A stretch of DNA of 64,000 nucleotides from Hymenobacter sp. BT730 (GCF_030542105.1 NZ_JAUOFB010000004.1:1-64000), one strand, 5' to 3'; positions 50,076-59,359 are shown, counted from the first letter of the stretch. The notes: generated by a model from the sequence alone, not told the origin. Numbers and translations: made by a program.

Positions 50076-52634
50076 ATGAAACAACACGTACTTGCTGTCA
50101 CGATGTGCGTCGTGAGTGCTACATCGGCCTTTGCGCAGGGGCAGGCCCTTACGGGTCAGGTGCTCGATACCAATGGCCGGCCGGTAGTAGGCGCCACCGT
50201 AGTAGAAAAGGGCACAAACAACGGCACTGCCACCGGAAACGATGGCCGCTTCTCACTGCAGGCCCGCACGGCCAGCCCGCGGTTGCAGGTGAGCTCCATT
50301 GGCTTTGCCACGCAGGAGGTAGAGGCTACCGGCAGCGCCTTGAGTGTGCGGCTGGCTGAGTCGACCACCAGCCTGGGTGCCGTGCAGGTAGTGGGCTCCC
50401 GCAGCCAGAACCGCTCCGTTACCGATTCACCCTCGCCGGTAGATATCATTGACCTGCGGGAAGTGACCACCAAAACCGGCCAACTAGATGTAAACCAGCT
50501 GCTGCAATTTGTGGCGCCTTCTTTTAACTCCAACCGACAGACCGGCTCAGACGGCGCCGACCACGTAGACCCTGCCACCCTGCGCGGCCTGGGCCCCGAC
50601 CAGACCCTGGTGCTCGTGAACGGCAAGCGCCAGCACCAGTCGGCGCTGGTAAACCTGTTTGGCTCCCGCGGCCGCGGCAATACCGGCACCGACCTCAACG
50701 TCATTCCTGCTGCCAGCATTGAGCGGATTGAGATTCTGCGTGATGGGGCCGCCGCCCAGTACGGCTCCGATGCCATTGCCGGTGTTATCAATATCGTGCT
50801 GAAAAGCTCGGTAAAAGAGCTGACGGCCAGCGTAAACTATGGCGCCTACGATGCCAAATACCGTCGCGACGATGAAAAATTCGACGGCGGTAACTTCAAC
50901 GCCAACCTCAACTATGGTATTGGCCTGGGCGAAAAGGGCGGATTTGTCAACGCCACGCTAGATTACAATAAGCGGGAGCATACCCAACGCGCCGCGGTAC
51001 CGGCCCCCGATGGCCTGGCCCGCCGTGAGTACGGCGACCCGGAGGTGTCCAATACCTCGGCCTACCTCAACTCCAAATTCCCGCTCAGCGACAAAGCCCA
51101 CGTGTATGTGTTTGGCGGCTACAACAAGCGTAAAGGCGACGCCTATGCCTGGACGCGTTTCGCCGATGATGACCGCAACGTGCCGGCCATTTACCCCAAC
51201 GGTTTCGACCCCATCATCACCAGTAATATTGACGATGCCTCGGCGGTAGCCGGCGTGCGGGCCACCATAAGTGGTTGGGACTTTGATCTGAGCAATAACT
51301 TCGGCTCCAACCGCTTCCACTACGGCCTACGCAACACTCTGAATGCTACGCTGGGAGCTGCTTCGCCTAAATCCTTTGATGCGGGCGGCTTTCAACTGCA
51401 GCAGGATGTAGTGAGCCTGGGGGCTTCGCGCAATTACACTACGGTGCTGAACGGCCTTAACCTGGCCGCCGGGGCCGAGTTCCGCCGCGAATGGTACAAG
51501 CTGTTTGCCGGCGAGGAAGCATCCTACAAAAACTATGACCCCGAATCGGGCGTTGCGGGTGGTTCGCAGGGTTTCCCCGGCTTCCAGCCCACCGATGAAA
51601 TTAAGGCCGACCGGGACAACTTTGGCGCTTATGTAGATGCGGAGCTAAACGTAACGCCGCAGTGGCTGCTGGCCGGAGCCGTGCGCTTTGAGAACTACAG
51701 CGACTTTGGCAGCACCTTCAACTACAAGGCCGCTACCCGCTACAACCTAACGGAATTCCTGACACTGCGTGGCACATACAGCACAGGCTTCCGGGCGCCT
51801 TCCCTGGCTCAAATCAACTTCAACTCCACCTTCACCAACTTTATTAATGGGGAGCCGATAGAAGTGCTGCTTGCCCGCAACAATAGCGCCGTCACGCAGA
51901 AGCTGGGGATTCCCAGTCTGAAGCAGGAAACCTCCAAGAATGCCAGCCTGGGCCTGACCAGCCGCCTGGGTGCGGGCTTCAGCCTGACGCTGGATGGCTA
52001 CTATATCAAGGTAGAAGACCGGGTGGTACTGACCAGTCAGTTCTCTTCGGATGACCCAGTAATCGGGCCCGACCTGCAGGCGCTGAACGTGGGGCAGGCC
52101 CAGTTCTTTGCTAATGCCGCCGATACCCGCTCGCTGGGCCTGGATGTGGTATTGAGCCACAGTGCCTCCGTAGGCAAGGGCCGTCTGAACTCGTCGTTGG
52201 CCGCTAACTTCAACCGCCTGCGCATCGACCGGGTGCGGACTTCGGGTCGACTGGCTGGGCGCGATGAAGAGTTCTTTGGGGCGCGGGAACAGGCATTCGT
52301 AAAAGCATCGGCTCCCAAATCCAAAATCAACCTCACCTTCGACTATCAGCTGGGCCGCTTCGGCACGCTGGTGCGCTTTGTGCGCTTTGACAAGGTTCAG
52401 CTGATTGACTGGGATGGCGCCCCCATGAACTATGAGGCCCGCGTAACCACTGACCTCACGCTGAGCTACGCCCTGACCAACAAACTGCAGTTCTCAGTAG
52501 GCAGCTCCAACCTGTTTAATAAGTACCCTACGCTGTTTAACCCGCAGCTCACGGAAACCGGCGGTGCCTGGGACCCGGTGCAAATGGGTGCTAACGGTCG
52601 GTATTACTTCGCTAAATTGCAGGCCCGTTTCTAA
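50076..52634 (+). CDS. TonB-dependent outer-membrane receptor
   Basis: The 852-residue product starts at the ATG at 50076 (MKQHVLAVTMCVVSATSAFAQ, signal peptide). A carboxypeptidase-regulatory-like domain lies at about 24-100 (LTGQVLDTNGRPVVGATVVE). The plug (about 115-260) has VNGKRQHQSALVNLFGSRGRG and DGAAAQYGSDAIAGVINIVL, and the long barrel ends FAKLQARF with the usual terminal Phe. It takes up an unknown ligand across the outer membrane. The upstream 200 bases are AT-rich with several TATA-like palindromes (e.g. GTATATAC near 50000), which may be operators. No SusD follows. Confidence 0.94.
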   Translation: MKQHVLAVTMCVVSATSAFAQGQALTGQVLDTNGRPVVGATVVEKGTNNGTATGNDGRFSLQARTASPRLQVSSIGFATQEVEATGSALSVRLAESTTSLGAVQVVGSRSQNRSVTDSPSPVDIIDLREVTTKTGQLDVNQLLQFVAPSFNSNRQTGSDGADHVDPATLRGLGPDQTLVLVNGKRQHQSALVNLFGSRGRGNTGTDLNVIPAASIERIEILRDGAAAQYGSDAIAGVINIVLKSSVKELTASVNYGAYDAKYRRDDEKFDGGNFNANLNYGIGLGEKGGFVNATLDYNKREHTQRAAVPAPDGLARREYGDPEVSNTSAYLNSKFPLSDKAHVYVFGGYNKRKGDAYAWTRFADDDRNVPAIYPNGFDPIITSNIDDASAVAGVRATISGWDFDLSNNFGSNRFHYGLRNTLNATLGAASPKSFDAGGFQLQQDVVSLGASRNYTTVLNGLNLAAGAEFRREWYKLFAGEEASYKNYDPESGVAGGSQGFPGFQPTDEIKADRDNFGAYVDAELNVTPQWLLAGAVRFENYSDFGSTFNYKAATRYNLTEFLTLRGTYSTGFRAPSLAQINFNSTFTNFINGEPIEVLLARNNSAVTQKLGIPSLKQETSKNASLGLTSRLGAGFSLTLDGYYIKVEDRVVLTSQFSSDDPVIGPDLQALNVGQAQFFANAADTRSLGLDVVLSHSASVGKGRLNSSLAANFNRLRIDRVRTSGRLAGRDEEFFGAREQAFVKASAPKSKINLTFDYQLGRFGTLVRFVRFDKVQLIDWDGAPMNYEARVTTDLTLSYALTNKLQFSVGSSNLFNKYPTLFNPQLTETGGAWDPVQMGANGRYYFAKLQARF

Positions 52635-52657
52635 GTAGGTGTCAGCATAGAAGTACC

Positions 52658-52755
52658 TGTCATCCTGACGAAGGAAGGACCTTATTCCTGCGAAACAAGG
52701 CGTTAGGGCGTCGGTGGCTCGTGAGGGATAGGGTCCTTCCTTCGTCAGGATGACA
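52658..52755. repeat. 24-bp inverted repeat element between the TonB receptor and hslV
   Basis: Perfect 24-bp arms at 52658-52681 and 52732-52755 enclose 50 bases without an ORF. The arm begins TGTCATCCTGACGAAGG, loosely like the TCATG-GAGCGAAG arms at 35947-36092, so it may be a distant member of the same intergenic repeat class. It may also terminate the TonB transcript, as it begins 24 bases after the stop. Confidence 0.78.
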
Positions 52756-52817
52756 AGCATTTTTCTGCCAGCCGGCATCTAGAGGCAAAAACGGATTAAC
52801 GCTAACTGACTACCGAT

Positions 52818-53354
52818 ATGAAAATACGCTCCACTACCGTGCTGGGTGTGCGCCACAACGGGCAGATTGCCCTGGGCGCCGACGGCCAGGCAACCATGGA
52901 TAAGCACGTGGCCAAGAGCAACGTGCGCAAAGTGCGCAAGCTGCACGATGGCAAAGTGGTAACTGGTTTTGCCGGCTCCACCGCCGATGCCTTTATGCTG
53001 CTGGATAAGTTTGAGGAGAAGCTGGGCAGCTACAACGGCCAGCTGCGCCGGGCCGCCATTGAGCTGGCCAAGGAGTGGCGCAAAGACCAGTACCTGCGCA
53101 AGCTGGAAGCCATGATGGTAGTAGCCGATAAAGACGAGCTGCTCATTATTGCCGGTACCGGCGACGTGCTGGAGCCCGACTCCGATGTGGCCGCCATTGG
53201 CTCCGGCGCCATGTATGCCCAGGCCGCCGCACTGGCCCTGAAGAAGCACGCGCCCCACCTCACGGCCCGCCAGATGGTAGAAGATGCCCTGCACATTGCC
53301 GCCGACATCTGCATTTACACCAACCACAACCTCATGATTGAGGAGCCTGGCTAA
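52818..53354 (+). CDS. hslV: ATP-dependent protease subunit HslV
   Basis: The 178-residue proteasome-like peptidase subunit works with the HslU ATPase. A 5-residue propeptide (MKIRS) precedes the catalytic Thr6 in TTVLGVRHNGQ. GFAGSTADAFMLLDKFE and GTGDVLEPDSDVAAIGSG are family blocks. Its length is standard. hslU is not adjacent in the window, which is unusual compared with most bacteria. A following gene for a deoxyhypusine-synthase-like protein is 135 bases downstream. Confidence 0.96.
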   Translation: MKIRSTTVLGVRHNGQIALGADGQATMDKHVAKSNVRKVRKLHDGKVVTGFAGSTADAFMLLDKFEEKLGSYNGQLRRAAIELAKEWRKDQYLRKLEAMMVVADKDELLIIAGTGDVLEPDSDVAAIGSGAMYAQAAALALKKHAPHLTARQMVEDALHIAADICIYTNHNLMIEEPG

Positions 53355-53489
53355 GGCTGCTTTTGTGAGCAACCCAGCCGCAATTGTGCGCTATTCAGAA
53401 TCTTTGACATAGCGCACCCGTATTGAACGATTCCGGGCTATAACTTGATTGTACACCGCATACCTAATACTACTGAAACCCACGATTCG

Positions 53490-54461
53490 ATGAACGTAAC
53501 GAACTTCCTCAAGCACCACTACCGCCATTTCAACGCTGCTGCCCTGATTGATGCCGCCGAAGGCTACAACAAGCACCTGGCTGAAGGTGGCAAGATGATG
53601 ATTACCCTGGCCGGCGCCATGAGCACCGCCGAAATGGGCATTCAACTGGCCGAGCTGATTCGGCAGGACAAAGTGCAGATCATCAGCTGCACCGGTGCCA
53701 ACCTGGAAGAGGATATCTTTAACCTGGTAGCCCACGACTTCTACGAGCGGGTACCTAACTACCGCGACCTGACCGCTGCCGACGAGCAGGCCCTGCTGGA
53801 GCGCCACATGAACCGCGTAACCGACACCTGCATTCCGGAGGAAGAGGCTATGCGCCGTCTGGAACACTCGGTACTGAAGTTCTGGGAAAATGCCGATAAG
53901 GCCGGTGAGCGGTACTTCCCCCACGAGTTCTTCTACCAGATCCTGAAGTCGGGTGAGCTGGAGCAGTACTACCAGATTGACCCCAAGGACAGCTGGATGC
54001 TGGCTGCCGCTGAGAAAAACCTGCCCATCATCTGCCCCGGCTGGGAAGACTCCACGCTGGGCAACATCTTCGCTGGCCACGTTATCAGCGGTGATATTAA
54101 GAACGTGCACACCGTGCGCACCGGTATCGAGTACATGATTTACCTGGCCGACTGGTACACCCAGCAGGCTACCGATGAAAGCAAAGTAGGCTTCTTCCAG
54201 ATTGGCGGCGGCATTGCCGGTGACTTCCCCATCTGTGTAGTGCCCATGCTACACCAGGACCTGGGCCGCACTTCGGTGCCGCTTTGGGGCTACTTCTGCC
54301 AGATTTCGGACTCCACCACCTCCTACGGTTCGTACTCCGGCGCCGTGCCGAACGAGAAAATCACCTGGGGTAAATTGGGCCAGGATACGCCCAAGTTTAT
54401 CATCGAGTCGGACGCTACTATTGTAGCGCCGCTGGTGTTTGCTATGGTACTGGGGCAGTAA
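53490..54461 (+). CDS. Deoxyhypusine synthase-like protein
   Basis: The 323-residue protein starts at the ATG at 53490 (MNVTNFLKHHYRHFNAAAL). Fold and motifs match deoxyhypusine synthase: GAMSTAEMG, SCTGANLEEDIFNLV, PIICPGWEDSTLGN, and ITWGKL with Lys295 at the position of the catalytic Lys of eukaryotic enzymes. Bacteria lack eIF5A, so in bacteria related enzymes are thought to act in polyamine metabolism, for example making homospermidine or modifying spermidine; the exact product here is unknown. A 42-bp palindromic terminator follows. Confidence 0.92.
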   Translation: MNVTNFLKHHYRHFNAAALIDAAEGYNKHLAEGGKMMITLAGAMSTAEMGIQLAELIRQDKVQIISCTGANLEEDIFNLVAHDFYERVPNYRDLTAADEQALLERHMNRVTDTCIPEEEAMRRLEHSVLKFWENADKAGERYFPHEFFYQILKSGELEQYYQIDPKDSWMLAAAEKNLPIICPGWEDSTLGNIFAGHVISGDIKNVHTVRTGIEYMIYLADWYTQQATDESKVGFFQIGGGIAGDFPICVVPMLHQDLGRTSVPLWGYFCQISDSTTSYGSYSGAVPNEKITWGKLGQDTPKFIIESDATIVAPLVFAMVLGQ

Positions 54462-54480
54462 TTCCTGTCTGAAGCTGCTA

Positions 54481-54522
54481 AGTAAAAAGCCCGCCGCTGA
54501 ATTCAGCGGCGGGCTTTTTACT
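54481..54522 (+). terminator. Rho-independent terminator (perfect 42-bp palindrome)
   Basis: The 42-base palindrome, centred on GAATTC, ends in a T run and begins 20 bases after the deoxyhypusine-synthase-like stop. Confidence 0.9.
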
Positions 54523-54600
54523 TTCCGATTTAAGCTAGCGGAGAGACATGGCTTCATGCCTCTGGTCTTTATTTTCTTCAGAACAACCAATCAAAAACGT

Positions 54601-54636
54601 ACAGAGGTCCGCCATATGTTTATGGCGGACCTCTGT
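54601..54636 (-). terminator. Rho-independent terminator of the small gene at 54658
   Basis: Perfect 16-bp arms (54601-54616 and 54621-54636) with a 4-base loop run into a T stretch on the - strand. It lies 21 bases past the stop of the 59-codon gene. Confidence 0.82.
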
Positions 54637-54657
54637 ATATCTAAAACCCGTTTCAGG

Positions 54658-54837
54658 TTAAGACTTTGTGCGGGCATTCTGCCTGACTGGCTCTCGCTGC
54701 AGTTCCTGCAGGCTTTGCCGAATGGCCGCCAGCATGAGCGAGTAAGGACGGGCATCCTGATGTTCTTCCAGCTCCCTAATTCGAACAACCATGCGCTGCT
54801 GGAATTCCTCCGGTGAATACCGGGCTTTGATCATCAT
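54658..54837 (-). CDS. Small hypothetical protein of 59 residues
   Basis: This short frame (ATG at 54837, a second ATG next to it) encodes MMIKARYSPEEFQQRMVVRI followed by RELEEHQDARPYSLMLAAIR and a basic tail. It looks like an amphipathic two-helix protein with good codon use. Its own strong terminator at 54601-54636 supports a real gene. No Shine-Dalgarno or consensus promoter is obvious, and the next 240 bases upstream are AT-rich. The family is not recognised. Confidence 0.55.
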   Translation of the reverse strand: MMIKARYSPEEFQQRMVVRIRELEEHQDARPYSLMLAAIRQSLQELQREPVRQNARTKS

Positions 54838-55017
54838 GGCTGTTAATAAGACTTAGACAGGGAAGAAAATATACAACAGGGGCAGTTAGACTGCCTTGTA
54901 TGCCAATCTATACGAAGGGGTTAAAGATAGGGACATCCATTATAACTATAAATGGATAATATATATTATAAAACATATTTATTAAGTTCTAACTGGAGAC
55001 TAACTCTCTGTAAAGAA
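54838..55017. other. AT-rich intergenic stretch
   Basis: Very AT-rich bases (around 54940-54990) separate the small gene from the membrane-protein terminator. No ORF or RNA gene can be supported. It probably contains the promoter of the small gene on the - strand. Confidence 0.4.
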
Positions 55018-55053
55018 AAAGAGTTCTGCCAGGAAAATCTAGCAGAACTCTTT
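55018..55053 (-). terminator. Rho-independent terminator of the 55082 gene
   Basis: Perfect 12-bp arms (55018-55029 and 55042-55053) are followed on the - strand by a T-rich tail, 28 bases past the stop codon at 55082. Confidence 0.85.
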
Positions 55054-55081
55054 CCGGTTAGCCATGAAATATTATTCTAGG

Positions 55082-55540
55082 CTAGAAGCGGAACAAAGGC
55101 CGGGCCGGGTTCCATATACCCCAGGGAATCATAACCAGTACCAATAGTAGCGCTATCAGAAACCAGGTGAAGGCTTTTTTGTGCTTCAGAACGGGGTTGG
55201 TAGCTTTTTTGGAGAGCGTACGACCTACCTGCGCGCAGATAACGGCCAGCAGCATGCCTGCCAAGTGCTCTACTGCCCAGAAGCGGCTGCCGGGGTCTTT
55301 CATTACCGCGCTGCCGGCATCAAAAGCTTTCATGCCCAGAGGCCCGGTCAGGTACAGAATCAGGCCCAGGAGCAGCTGCAGGTGCATAGAGCCCACAAAG
55401 GAGGCACCCATGCCGTTATCGGCCCCTAGCCAGGGACGGCGACCCTGCCAGCCACCGAAAGCGCGGAAAATGGCAATCAGACCAAAAATGAGCACCAGCC
55501 AGCGCGTCCAGGAGTGCAGGAGAAGTACGATTTGATACAT
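55082..55540 (-). CDS. Hypothetical four-helix membrane protein
   Basis: The 152-residue protein has about four hydrophobic helices (near 5-25, 50-68, 88-108 and 125-142), each with polar edge residues. His residues near helix starts (HSWTRW at 9-14, GSMHLQLLLG, WAVEHLAGM) could bind heme as in small cytochrome b-like proteins, but this is only a resemblance. It is a common type of Bacteroidota membrane protein without known role, with its own terminator. Confidence 0.7.
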   Translation of the reverse strand: MYQIVLLLHSWTRWLVLIFGLIAIFRAFGGWQGRRPWLGADNGMGASFVGSMHLQLLLGLILYLTGPLGMKAFDAGSAVMKDPGSRFWAVEHLAGMLLAVICAQVGRTLSKKATNPVLKHKKAFTWFLIALLLVLVMIPWGIWNPARPLFRF

Positions 55541-55633
55541 AAGGGAAAGTAAGGTGGTTGGAGCGGGTAAAGGTCGGAGGGGAGGGGCATATTACCGCAG
55601 CGGGCCGGTAAATTTTGCCTGCCACGCTCGGTA

Positions 55634-56200
55634 TTAAAACAGCTGTGGGGTTTTCTGCTGCTTGTGCCCGGCAAAAGAAAAGGTTTTCTCCTGCACAAAT
55701 AAGTCGCCCTCCTGCCGCAGAATGGTGAGGTTGTTAATGGTGAGGCGCAGGTTAAAGGTTTGCTGATTGAGGTACTGCAACACAGGCCCCAGTAAATCAG
55801 GGGTAGTATCGTGCAGAGCCAGGGAAATATGCGGCAGCCAGCAGTCGGGCCCACTGAATTTATCAGTGCGCAGGCAAAGGGGCGCGGTGGCTTTTAGAAT
55901 GCGCCGGTGCAGGTCGTTGAGAGCATCGCAGCGCAGCACCGGGATATAAATAACCGGGTTGGGGCCGGGAAACACCCCCAGGCCCGTAGTGAAGGCGGAA
56001 AAGGGCTGCGTATGCCGGGCTACGTCCTGCAGCACTGCTTTCAGCAGTGACAACTTGCGCACTCCGGCCAGCTGGTAGGTAATGTGGGGGTCGGGGGTGG
56101 CTTGCACATCATCCAGCCCAAACTCTACCTCCAGGCTTTTTATAATGCTGTTGATGCGGGCAGCACTTTGTGGGTTGAGCAGCGAGGTAATTGCAAGCAT
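55634..56200 (-). CDS. 2H phosphoesterase (2'-5' RNA ligase-like)
   Basis: The 188-residue product starts at the ATG at 56200 (MLAITSLLNPQSA); the longer in-frame reading adds a non-homologous N-terminus. Two catalytic HxT/S motifs, HIT at 39-41 (DPHITYQL) and HIS at 124-126 (LPHISLAL), define the 2H superfamily. Members hydrolyse cyclic phosphodiesters or act on RNA ends. The substrate here is unknown. It is a lone gene 94 bases from the membrane-protein gene. Confidence 0.87.
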   Translation of the reverse strand: MLAITSLLNPQSAARINSIIKSLEVEFGLDDVQATPDPHITYQLAGVRKLSLLKAVLQDVARHTQPFSAFTTGLGVFPGPNPVIYIPVLRCDALNDLHRRILKATAPLCLRTDKFSGPDCWLPHISLALHDTTPDLLGPVLQYLNQQTFNLRLTINNLTILRQEGDLFVQEKTFSFAGHKQQKTPQLF

Positions 56201-56714
56201 TGGGCGGTTGGGAGCAGCGGAGGGGACTGCCGGTGCCTGTTTAGAACGTCTTGGCTCGCAGGAGCTTGGATCTGACACGGCCATTAACTTTGAAGCATAC
56301 ACTAAATTCAACAATCAGATAAAAGAACAAAAAAGAGAGAAGCCAGCATCTGATTTTTTAAATTCTTTTCGTGCTTGAGCATGCTCTGTTTACGAGCCGG
56401 CGTAACTCTTGGAGAAGGAAATTTTGTCAGGGTGGCAAAAGGCCTGAATTCTCTCGCTTCCGGTCCCGGAAGGGGAAAGTCGAGCAGCTAGCGTTACTAA
56501 GGTAGGTGTTCCGGCGTGACGAATAGGGCCGGGCTTTACAAGCAGGGTACGCTTTCCGCTTCATAAGCTCCTGTTGGCGGCCTGAGCCGGCGCTGAAACT
56601 CTCTCCTTTACGCAACACCCTATGTGCAAACCTTCAGGCTTGCCTTTCGTTGTGTATCAGCTACCGGCAAATGATATCCTAGCTATTCCCTTCTCCTCGT
56701 CCGACATCTGACAA
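56201..56714. other. Long intergenic region with no supported gene
   Basis: The roughly 514 bases between the divergent 2H phosphoesterase and AsmA-like genes contain only short frames without protein-like character. I find no tRNA cloverleaf, strong hairpin or consensus promoter. It may hold promoters for both genes or an uncharacterised RNA. Confidence 0.4.
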
Positions 56715-58979
56715 GTGTTTGATTCTTCTCCCGTACTTCTGAAAACCGCACCCACGCACCAACCGGAAGCACCCCGCAGCAGATGGGCTTGGTGGCAATG
56801 GCTGGCGTTGGCACTGACAACTGTAGCGGTGCTAGTGGCTATTCTGCTGCTGGCGCTGGACCCCTGGCTTCGCCGTAAGGCAGAACAGGAGGTAGCCTCC
56901 CGTACCCACGGCCGCTATCAGCTGCATATCCGGGAGTTGCGCACTGACCTGTGGCAGGGCTTACTGGAGATGAAGGGGATTCAGCTTCGTACCCGCCCGG
57001 CAGTAGCCAGTACACTCCCCACGCTTACACTGGATGTAGGCCGGGTGCGCGTGGCTGGGGTGGACCTGTGGAAGCTGTTGCGCCGGCAGGAGGTGCCGGT
57101 TGATAGTTTAATAATCGACGCGGTGCGCCTGGAATCGGCTACCTGGCCTGCCCCAAAGCCGACGGCAGCGCCGCTGTATGCCCACCTGCCCGCGCGAGTG
57201 CCCGGGTTGCGGCTGAGGTATGTGGGGGTGCAACGGGTAAAACTCGCCTACCAGATAGCACAGCAGGATTCTATACGCCTGCAGCGAGGCGACTTTACGG
57301 CGCATGATATCCTGATCAGCCAGGCAGGTGCTGCCGATACCCAGCGCATCGGATATGCTGCCCGCGTAGCGCTGCAATTGGCCGGGGTGCAGGCCCGGGG
57401 AGCTGGCCACCGTCTGCAAATAGCCCGTACTCAGTTCTCCTCTCAAACCCGGGAGCTGCGGGTAGATTCCGTGCGCATCAATCCTTTTCAGCCTATCAGC
57501 AACCAGCAAAGCCGTTCGGCACGCTTAGCCCTGCAACTCCCCCAGCTGAGGCTTACGGGGTGGCGGGCTGCCCGCCTCTTCCGGCAGCGGTTTCAAGCGG
57601 ATACGCTCCGGCTAACCCATCCTGAGGTGGCAGTGGTAGCCCCGCTGGTAGCACCACAAGCCCTGCACCAGCTCCTGGCGCCGTGGCTAAAACAGGTTTC
57701 GCTGCAAAGTCTGGTGGTATCGGCCGGAAAAGTCCGGGTGGCCGGTCTGGCCCTGGCTCCGCAGGTAGAGCAGCTGGGGCTGCAGGGCTCCGATATTCAG
57801 ATAGATGCGGCCAGCGCTCAGAAGGCTTCCCGGGTTCTGTATGCCCGTGCCTGGCAGCTAAGCAGTGGCCCGGGGTCCGTGGCAATTGATGCACCCTTCT
57901 ACAAGCTGAGGTACCAGGGGCTGCGCCTCAATACCGCACAGCAACGGCTTTCCATTACCCAAAGCAAGCTGGCACCTACTATGTCGTTGGCGGCTTTGTC
58001 TCAGCGCAAAGGCCATCAGGTGTCGCACATTACCATGCAGCTTCCTAGGGTGCAGGCTACCGGGCTGGATTTTGCTGCGCTGCAGCATCGGGGAGTTCTG
58101 CAGGTGCGGGAGGTGGTTTTGCAGCGGCTGTTGCTGCACCTGGCCGGCGACGGACGCTACCCCATTAATCCCAAACCTTCCCTGGTAACGCCGGAAAATC
58201 TCAGGAAGCTGCCACTGCCCCTTGATATCGGGCTTTTGAAGGTGCAGAATGGTAATTTGTTTTTTGTGTTCCGGGCATTAAACAGCCCAAAACCCTCGCG
58301 CACCAGCATTACGGAGCTCAATGGCACCATCCGAAACATCAACACCCTGGTTGGTAGCCGCCGGGCAGCACAGCCAGCAGTAGCACAGGCCAGCGCGTGG
58401 TTTCAGCGCCGCAGCTTTGTACGGGCTACCGCCTATGTTCCATTACTGCAGCCCAACGGGCGTCATTGGATTAAGGGCTCGTTTGGGCCGGCTCCGTTTA
58501 GTATTCTGAATTCCATTACGGAGTCGTCCCGCTCGTTAAGGTTCTCCCGCGGCAGCGTGCAGCGTGTAGATTTCGCCATGACAGTAGACCAAAAAGGTGT
58601 GCAGGGTACCATGAAAGCGGCCTATTCTGACCTGAAAGTGGCTTTCTTATCACAAAAAGGCGGAGAAGCGCATTCTACCCTGGTAACCAAAGTGGGCTCT
58701 AAGGTGGCTAATGCGCTGGTCATCCGGGACAATAACCCCCGGCAGGCCAAGGAGGCGCTGAAGCCCGGCACCATCCAGTCATCGCGCAATCCGCGCGTAT
58801 CAGTATTTGCCATCTGGCAGCAAGGTCTGGTAAGTGGCATGCTGAATAGCATAGGCGTACCGGGCAAACTGGCCAAGAAGATGAGTGAAGCCATACCAGC
58901 GCCGGAAACCATGCCAGCCATTGGGAAGGGAGGGCAGCCAGTGGAGAGCAAACGGGTTACTTTGGAAAGCGGAAAATAA
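56715..58979 (+). CDS. AsmA-like inner-membrane-anchored protein
   Basis: The 754-residue product has one membrane helix (about 27-49) after a short cytoplasmic N-terminus, then a long region of repeated amphipathic strands. The start LLLALDPWLRRKAEQEVASRT-like entry (at the helix end) and repeated strand-turn-strand layout (e.g. YQLHIRELRTDLWQGLLEMKG) fit the AsmA/YhdP superfamily of periplasmic lipid-transport or barrier proteins. It begins with GTG at 56715, as no ATG lies near. The late region (about 600-715) has another beta block (YVPLLQPNGRHWIKGSFGPA). The substrate is not known. Confidence 0.77.
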   Translation: MFDSSPVLLKTAPTHQPEAPRSRWAWWQWLALALTTVAVLVAILLLALDPWLRRKAEQEVASRTHGRYQLHIRELRTDLWQGLLEMKGIQLRTRPAVASTLPTLTLDVGRVRVAGVDLWKLLRRQEVPVDSLIIDAVRLESATWPAPKPTAAPLYAHLPARVPGLRLRYVGVQRVKLAYQIAQQDSIRLQRGDFTAHDILISQAGAADTQRIGYAARVALQLAGVQARGAGHRLQIARTQFSSQTRELRVDSVRINPFQPISNQQSRSARLALQLPQLRLTGWRAARLFRQRFQADTLRLTHPEVAVVAPLVAPQALHQLLAPWLKQVSLQSLVVSAGKVRVAGLALAPQVEQLGLQGSDIQIDAASAQKASRVLYARAWQLSSGPGSVAIDAPFYKLRYQGLRLNTAQQRLSITQSKLAPTMSLAALSQRKGHQVSHITMQLPRVQATGLDFAALQHRGVLQVREVVLQRLLLHLAGDGRYPINPKPSLVTPENLRKLPLPLDIGLLKVQNGNLFFVFRALNSPKPSRTSITELNGTIRNINTLVGSRRAAQPAVAQASAWFQRRSFVRATAYVPLLQPNGRHWIKGSFGPAPFSILNSITESSRSLRFSRGSVQRVDFAMTVDQKGVQGTMKAAYSDLKVAFLSQKGGEAHSTLVTKVGSKVANALVIRDNNPRQAKEALKPGTIQSSRNPRVSVFAIWQQGLVSGMLNSIGVPGKLAKKMSEAIPAPETMPAIGKGGQPVESKRVTLESGK

Positions 58980-59167
58980 AATGGAACGAGCGTGCTGCTT
59001 GTTAAAGCGCATCGGGCTCTTTTTGAACCTGTTTTAAGTCCCATCATGGATTGGGCCTTGATTACCTGCGCGAGTGGTTTTGTTTGCCTTCTGCAGAGGA
59101 TAGATGCTGGTAAATCCCGATTCGGCCGGAAGCTTCCTGTGGATCATAAGTGAAAAACGTGCGTGAA

Positions 59168-59359
59168 ATGGCAGGATCCAAAACCCGGAGCAAGCATGAT
59201 TTACCGGCCAAAGTATGTGCTACCTGTGGCCGCCCGTTCACCTACCGCAAGAAGTGGCGAAACTGCTGGGAGGAGGTGAAATATTGTGGTGAAAAATGCC
59301 AGCGTCACCGCGGCAAAGCGCCACCGGATGAGGCAGCAGGAAAGCCACTGAGCGGCTAG
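59168..59359 (+). CDS. DUF2256 zinc-binding protein
   Basis: The 63-residue protein starts at the ATG at 59168 (MAGSKTRSKHDLP); a GTG at 59150 is possible. It has KVCATCGRPFTYRKKW and later EEVKYCGEKCQRH, giving the two CxxC/CxxxC pairs of the DUF2256 treble-clef-like family. The function is unknown in the family. It stands alone between the AsmA-like gene and the amidase gene. Confidence 0.87.
   Translation: MAGSKTRSKHDLPAKVCATCGRPFTYRKKWRNCWEEVKYCGEKCQRHRGKAPPDEAAGKPLSG

Noticed and set aside
56201..56714. Search for tRNA or other structured RNA in the long gap
   Set aside because: No cloverleaf, CCA-adjacent stem or strong hairpin could be drawn by eye.
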